DNA of 64,000 nucleotides, taken from Rhodanobacter sp. 7MK24 (GTDB lineage Bacteria; Pseudomonadota; Gammaproteobacteria; Xanthomonadales; Rhodanobacteraceae). How positions within the stretch are numbered: the first letter of the stretch is position 1; the number at the start of each line of letters is the position of its first letter. Location of the stretch: the NCBI RefSeq assembly GCF_014842995.1, contig NZ_JACYXL010000007.1, positions 62,001 to 126,000 of the forward strand, written 5' to 3'. Made by a program: the position numbers and the translations under genes. This document shows, piece by piece, positions 61,601 through 64,000 of the stretch. The notes below the pieces were generated by a model, which saw only the letters and a list, made by a program, of their open reading frames with translations, was not told the origin of the DNA and searched no databases.

Positions 61601-62322
61601 ATGCGCCGCAGCGGCCGGGTGATCAGGCGGAAGCACAGCGAAACCACCATTCCGCCCAGCAGCAACATGATCAGCGTGAATACGCCGTCGATCACGCGGG
61701 TGCGCGTCATCAGGCTGTCCAGGCGCGCGGTGCGGCTGGACAGCAGGTCCTGCTCGCTGGCGCTCATTTGATCAAGCAGGGTAAGGACGTCGGTGGCCTG
61801 CACGGTACGGTGCTCGATGTAGTCGGCCTGGATGTGCTGCCTTTGCGCGGGCTGTTGCGCCGGATCCAGCGTCCCGAGGTTCTTCAACGGCGTGAATACC
61901 CCGACATTCACCTCCTGGATCCATTGCGCCACCAGGTTGTCGAGCCGATCGATGCGCACCTGCTGCAGCGGGTTGTCAGCAGTCAGCGCGCGCAGGTGGT
62001 GCGCAAGCCCCGCATATTCCTGCATGTTGGAGAGGTAGGCGTTGCGCTCGTCGGTGCGTTGGTCGAGCAGGTAGCCGCGGATGCTGACCTGGGCGGTCTT
62101 GGTCGCATGGCGGATATCGTCGATTTGCTGCAGCACCGAGTAGGTATGCACGTACCAGTGTCGTGCCACATCCTGTTGGCGCAGCGAATCCAGCGTGAGC
62201 AGGTTGGCGACCAGCGGCACGCCAAGCAACAGCACGATGGCCAGCTGGATCTTGCGCTGGATCGGCTGGTTTGCCAGCCAGGAATACTTTTTTCGGGGCT
62301 TCGCAGGTGTCGTCGCTGGCAT
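58687..62322 (-). CDS. hybrid sensor histidine kinase (CHASE3-like, HAMP, GAF, HisKA, HATPase, three receivers)
   Basis: 1211 residues. Order: a membrane helix at about 26-45, a periplasmic CHASE3-like four-helix segment to about 205, a second helix at about 210-232, HAMP (about 232-285), a GAF domain (about 310-455), a long coiled coil (about 455-545), HisKA with phospho-acceptor His562 in M-S-H-E-L-R-T-P, HATPase (N-box about 680, D-T-G-I-G-I-P), then three receivers with acceptor aspartates D882, D1004 and D1142. Three receivers in series suggest a phosphorelay or parallel outputs. It heads an operon with CheR, CheB and a receiver-GGDEF protein. Confidence 0.93.
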   Translation of the reverse strand: MPATTPAKPRKKYSWLANQPIQRKIQLAIVLLLGVPLVANLLTLDSLRQQDVARHWYVHTYSVLQQIDDIRHATKTAQVSIRGYLLDQRTDERNAYLSNMQEYAGLAHHLRALTADNPLQQVRIDRLDNLVAQWIQEVNVGVFTPLKNLGTLDPAQQPAQRQHIQADYIEHRTVQATDVLTLLDQMSASEQDLLSSRTARLDSLMTRTRVIDGVFTLIMLLLGGMVVSLCFRLITRPLRRITDQMSRLATHDHSVEIRQLERGDEIGEIARALQVFKEMAIATSDNALLKSQVAAISRQLQEATSHREYAERLTGELMPLLKAGLGLLYLHDETSRRLDLIGSYGLRLGANPAVHYLPGEGLVGQCAQSHRSIELDQLPDDYLRIDSGTGSALPRHLVILPVLLRDRLIGVLEFAGFEAPTALHRQLLEQLLPMVALSLDNLSRAVRTQYLLEQTQEQADQLRLSSITMRQQQQALRESHDTLHAKTLELEEQSQRLLVSEEELRVQAEELQASNEELRLQSDTLHEQKRTLEALQAETAETAHELARASQYKSEFLANMSHELRTPLNSLLILSRSLAENPGGRLDSEEVESAQIIHDAGSSLLRLINDILDLSKIEAGKMELALCDYALEDLARSLRRNFDHVARDKRLDFGVQLAEGLPASIHTDPGKLEQIINNLLANAFKFTASGSVQVRIDRPTADLPLPALLTGTPLLAISVTDTGIGIPAEKLEKVFAAFEQVDSSTSRQYGGTGLGLSISRRMAALFGGDIVLRSESGKGSEFTLLLPEHSASATSTAAVEPSTAPPIRPLPNPSLLPGNLPDDRERLAPGETSILIVEDDLPFARILADMVRQKGYPMLLATDGESGLELARRYRPLGILLDVMLPGIDGWTVAERLQADPATRSIPVHFLSAADDAEHSRELGAAGFLTKPVSREQINGAVDRLLHVARDRARRLLVVEDNATERRALHSLLQQDRVEIDEADSAEQALEQLAHNTYDCIVLDLGLPGLSGMELLERLAASGSVPPVVIYSGRDLSREESLRIRQYTDSIVIKGARSPDRLLDEVSLFLHRIRQEPSAGAIDATDGLRGHQLLLVDDDMRNLFALSKVMRGWGLKVSMAQDGPRALRMLDEEDALELVLMDIMMPGMDGYEAIRQIRAQPRFAQLPIIALTAKAMRGDREHCLAAGANDYLSKPVDLDRLNSMIRVWLRR

Positions 62323-62407
62323 GGTCGTGTCGCCGAACGTGTCGAGGAACTGACCGTCGCACGTCCCTGCCGTGCGCGGGCCTACTGCTGCGCACAGGGT
62401 AACCGCT

Positions 62408-62437
62408 ACGGGCGCCCAGCCATAGACGGGCGCCCGT
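62408..62437 (-). terminator. hairpin between the CPBP protease and hybrid kinase genes
   Basis: A perfect 10-bp GC-rich stem (62408-62417 with 62428-62437) with a ten-base loop, just past the stop of the CPBP gene. There is no clear T-run on the minus strand, so partial termination is likely. Confidence 0.55.
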
Positions 62438-62443
62438 TTGGGC

Positions 62444-63343
62444 TTAGCGTCGACGCCAGAAGGGGGGCACCAGCGAGTGCCGTCGCAAGGCGACGGCCAG
62501 CAGCGCTGCCGAGCACAGCAGGCACAGCGTCAGCGCCACCACGGAAGCCTCGGCGCCGAACACGCCGCCGCTGAGCCAGTCCGGCCCCGTGCGCGTGGAC
62601 ACCAGCCAGCCATCAGCCTTCAGGCCGGAGACCGGGATGCCGTAGACGGTGCCCTGGCAGAAGTTCCAGGCTGCGTGCAGGCCCATGCAGAGCAGCAGCG
62701 AGCGGGTGGCGTGGTAGAGCAGGCCGAACAGCAGGCCGGCCTCGATCGCGATGGCCGTCGAGCTCCACACGGTGGCGCCGGGGTTGGCGGCATGGGCGAA
62801 GCCGAAGAACAGCGCGGAGATCAGCAGCGCAGCCCAGGTGCCCAGGCCTTCCTCCACGACGCGGAACAGCACGCCGCGGAACAGGATCTCCTCGGTGATG
62901 CCTGCGCCGATGCCGGCGACCAGCAGAGGCGGCAGCCAGTCGGCGTGGGGGTTGAAGCCGACGACGTGATAGCTGCCCAGCAGCCAGAGCACGCCCACCA
63001 CGGTGCTGAACAGCAGGCCGCCCGCGAGCAGGCCGCGGAATACATCGGGCCAGCGCCGCAGTGCCAGCTCCGCCGGCTTGCGGCGTTCGACCACGAGGGT
63101 CAGGAACAGGTAGGTGACGATCGCCGGAAGCATGGCAACCGCGAGATAAGTCAGTGCCGAGGTCATCGGCGTCTTGGCTATGCCCTGCATGAGCAGGTGG
63201 ACGAGCGCTGCAGCCGACCGGTTCAGCACGAGGAAGATCGCCATGAAGATCACGATGCGCGCCAGCGGCGAGCACACCAGCCAGCGCTTCCAGGCTGGCG
63301 GTGTGGCCGGCGTGACGTAGGCGAGCGTTGGCGTGGCATTCAT
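62444..63343 (-). CDS. CPBP family intramembrane glutamic endopeptidase
   Basis: 299 residues and about eight membrane helices. The Abi/CAAX-protease motifs are intact: Glu151-Glu152 with Arg156 in E-E-I-L-F-R-G, His184 in F-G-F-A-H-A, and His223 with Asn227 in H-A-A-W-N-F. Bacterial members cleave within membranes or mature peptides and prenylated or bacteriocin-like substrates. No candidate substrate gene lies beside it. Confidence 0.9.
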   Translation of the reverse strand: MNATPTLAYVTPATPPAWKRWLVCSPLARIVIFMAIFLVLNRSAAALVHLLMQGIAKTPMTSALTYLAVAMLPAIVTYLFLTLVVERRKPAELALRRWPDVFRGLLAGGLLFSTVVGVLWLLGSYHVVGFNPHADWLPPLLVAGIGAGITEEILFRGVLFRVVEEGLGTWAALLISALFFGFAHAANPGATVWSSTAIAIEAGLLFGLLYHATRSLLLCMGLHAAWNFCQGTVYGIPVSGLKADGWLVSTRTGPDWLSGGVFGAEASVVALTLCLLCSAALLAVALRRHSLVPPFWRRR

Positions 63344-63617
63344 GCGTGCGATCCATGGGATGAGGTGCCGCAGAGCCTAACTGGCGTACGGTGTCCCGTC
63401 TGCGTGACTTCCGCCACGCGCAGCCGCAGGTGGCTGCTACGAGGTGGTGTACAGGACCTGGGCCGCCTCCCCGTATGCGTGCTGCACTATCCGGCCATGG
63501 ACGGGCGTCCACTCCGTGTTCCTCGACGCCAGGTCCATCCATCAGCCCCCAGACGTGGCCTTCTTCCGTGGCCGGCGCATAAACAGCTGCCAGCGCGAAC
63601 CACGGGAAGGGCGGGAC

Positions 63618-64000
63618 TTACATTTCCACTGACGTCGCATGCTCGCGCGTGGCCGAGAAGCGCACCGCAGGCGAGCGCTCCTGCGCCAGCTGCAGGTTCA
63701 CCCGCGAAGGCGCGAGATAGACCAGTTCGCCTGCAGCATCGATGGCCAGGTTCATGGCGTTCTTCTCACGGAACTCTTCCAGCTTCTTCGCGTCGTCGCA
63801 GTGCACCCAGCGCGCGGTGGACACGGTCACCGGTTCGAACGCGGCATCCACGCCGTACTCGTCCTTGAGGCGGTAGGCCACCACGTCGAACTGCAGCACG
63901 CCCACCGCACCGAGGATCAGGTCGTTCGACATCAGCGGACGGAAGAACTGCGTGGCACCTTCCTCGGACAGCTGCGCCAGGCCTTTCTGCAGCGCCTTCA
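63618..64000 (-). CDS. prfC: peptide chain release factor 3, C-terminal part (cut by window edge)
   Basis: The last 127 residues or so of RF3; the gene continues beyond the window. The segment reads [10 protein letters not shown], then [29 protein letters not shown] and L-A-Q-E-R-S-P-A-V, the conserved C-terminal domain of RF3. RF3 is the GTPase that removes RF1/RF2 from the ribosome after peptide release. The stop is TAA at 63618-63620. Confidence 0.93.
   Translation of the reverse strand, partial: KALQKGLAQLSEEGATQFFRPLMSNDLILGAVGVLQFDVVAYRLKDEYGVDAAFEPVTVSTARWVHCDDAKKLEEFREKNAMNLAIDAAGELVYLAPSRVNLQLAQERSPAVRFSATREHATSVEM

Overview
The window comes from a GC-rich gammaproteobacterium. The gene set points to the Xanthomonadales (Lysobacterales), most likely a Rhodanobacter/Dyella-like member of the Rhodanobacteraceae. 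Evidence for this is an Oar-like TonB-dependent receptor, a secreted sedolisin with FG-GAP repeats, GTP-dependent PEP carboxykinase, a FadE-type acyl-CoA dehydrogenase and an ETF/ETF-QO system. The placement is inferred from gene content, not from a marker-gene tree. I see no rRNA, tRNA, CRISPR array, insertion sequence or prophage gene.

Layout. 1-11.8 kb is a surface-polysaccharide region: on the plus strand a sulfatase-fold phosphoglycerol transferase (cut by the window edge), a GT4 glycosyltransferase and a polytopic membrane protein; on the minus strand a tightly overlapped six-gene operon (GT2 with two membrane helices, methyltransferase, ATP-grasp/HAD fusion, WbqC-like protein, WecE-type aminotransferase, UPF0104 membrane protein) that looks built to make and attach a modified amino sugar. 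11.9-13.7 kb carries etfB-etfA with a GTAG-headed REP element between them. 13.9-19.6 kb holds two secreted enzymes (a putative metallopeptidase and an S53 sedolisin) that end in near-identical FG-GAP modules. 20-23.8 kb has ETF-ubiquinone oxidoreductase overlapped by a GT2-GT4 fusion.

24-31 kb carries an amidase behind a perfect operator-like palindrome, cysD-cysNC (sulfate activation to PAPS), an AlkB-like dioxygenase, and gcvT-gcvH. 31.3 kb encodes the most unusual protein of the window: a MetJ methionine repressor domain continuing in frame into a histone H1-like lysine/alanine tail. A TonB-like protein, a class C beta-lactamase-fold hydrolase, a nucleotide-transporter-like MFS protein, a CBS protein, mtgA and hslO follow to 38.4 kb.

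38.5-47.8 kb holds a GAF-GAF-GGDEF-EAL protein, a secreted barrel-like protein, a TPR-sulfotransferase (a possible consumer of the PAPS made by CysD/CysNC) and an Oar-like receptor. 47.8-51.6 kb has an ECF sigma / membrane anti-sigma-like / DUF4097 operon and pckG. 51.8-55.9 kb is a TetR regulator divergent from an alpha/beta hydrolase-fadE pair, with an inverted repeat over the start codon. 56.2-62.3 kb is a four-gene signalling operon (hybrid kinase, CheR, CheB, receiver-GGDEF). The window ends with a CPBP membrane protease and the 3' part of prfC.
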